Below are positions 13,778 through 13,830 of a stretch of DNA of 13,830 nucleotides, in pieces. The notes beneath the pieces are model-generated. The model did not search any database and was not told the origin of the DNA. It saw only the letters and a list, made by a program, of their open reading frames with translations. Every line of letters begins with the position of its first letter. The stretch's first letter is position 1. Made by a program: the position numbers and the translations under genes. Source of the DNA: Fimivicinus intestinavium (GTDB lineage Bacteria; Bacillota; Clostridia; Oscillospirales; Acutalibacteraceae); NCBI GenBank assembly GCA_018715765.1, contig DVKY01000055.1, positions 1 through 13,830 on the forward strand, read 5' to 3'.

Positions 13778-13803
13778 GGCCTCGGGAGAAACCTCCCGGG
13801 GCC
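13778..13803. repeat. Strong GC-rich hairpin near the right edge
   Basis: GGCCTCGGGAG (13778-13788) pairs with CTCCCGGGGCC (13793-13803) through 11 bp including one G-T pair, with an AAAC loop. The following TTCAGTCTTTGCT is only mildly T-rich, so this may be a weak terminator for the helicase transcript or a structural element of a neighbouring feature outside the window. Confidence 0.4.
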
Positions 13804-13830
13804 TTCAGTCTTTGCTCTGAGGAACTCTCT

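Overview
The window looks like a chromosomal stretch of a fairly GC-rich Clostridia-type Firmicute, possibly an Oscillospiraceae relative. This rests on strong AGGAGG-type ribosome sites, frequent GTG/TTG starts, a type I-C CRISPR repeat and protein family content. The placement is inference from style, not a database match.

Layout: (1) 1-273 holds a long nested hairpin, the last ~32 codons of an unrecognised rightward reading frame ending in tandem stops, and an intrinsic terminator. (2) 361-2091 is a type I-C CRISPR locus: 23 identical 32-bp repeats with 22 spacers (427-1927), one diverged terminal repeat (361-392), and a leader on the right with a good minus-strand promoter and the stem typical of I-C leaders. 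Transcription runs leftward. No cas gene is present in the window, so the array is orphan or served in trans. (3) 2309-3685 is a leftward unit: a SAM-dependent methyltransferase with its own promoter, then a DUF2442 gene broken by about four single-base indels, then an intact small XRE/HTH regulator. (4) 3735-4974 is a stand-alone dTDP-glucose 4,6-dehydratase gene (rmlB/rfbB) with promoter and terminator. (5) 5003-7970 is a compact rightward operon: hotdog acyl-CoA thioesterase, DUF1848 iron-sulfur protein, endonuclease IV (nfo) and a GNAT acetyltransferase. Two of its junctions are stop/start overlaps. (6) 8028-13340 is a three-gene cassette: a TerB_N/TerB_C protein, a BREX-type P-loop ATPase (BrxD-like, DUF2791) and an Lhr-like DEVH helicase (BrxHI-like). 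(7) 13341-13830 has no credible gene but many hairpins.

The most interesting system is the TerB-BrxD-BrxHI cassette. It carries the ATPase and helicase pair known from BREX/Pgl phage defence, but its third gene is a TerB-domain protein. No PglX methylase, PglZ phosphatase or PglW/PglY gene is in the window. All three genes start with GTG, sit 18 bp or less apart, and have their own promoter just after a terminator. I infer a DNA-acting defence or DNA-processing complex. Secondary points of interest are the orphan array with its complete leader and diverged end repeat, spacers that contain strong hairpins (one a captured intrinsic terminator lying antisense to array transcription), and the decayed DUF2442 gene next to an intact regulator.
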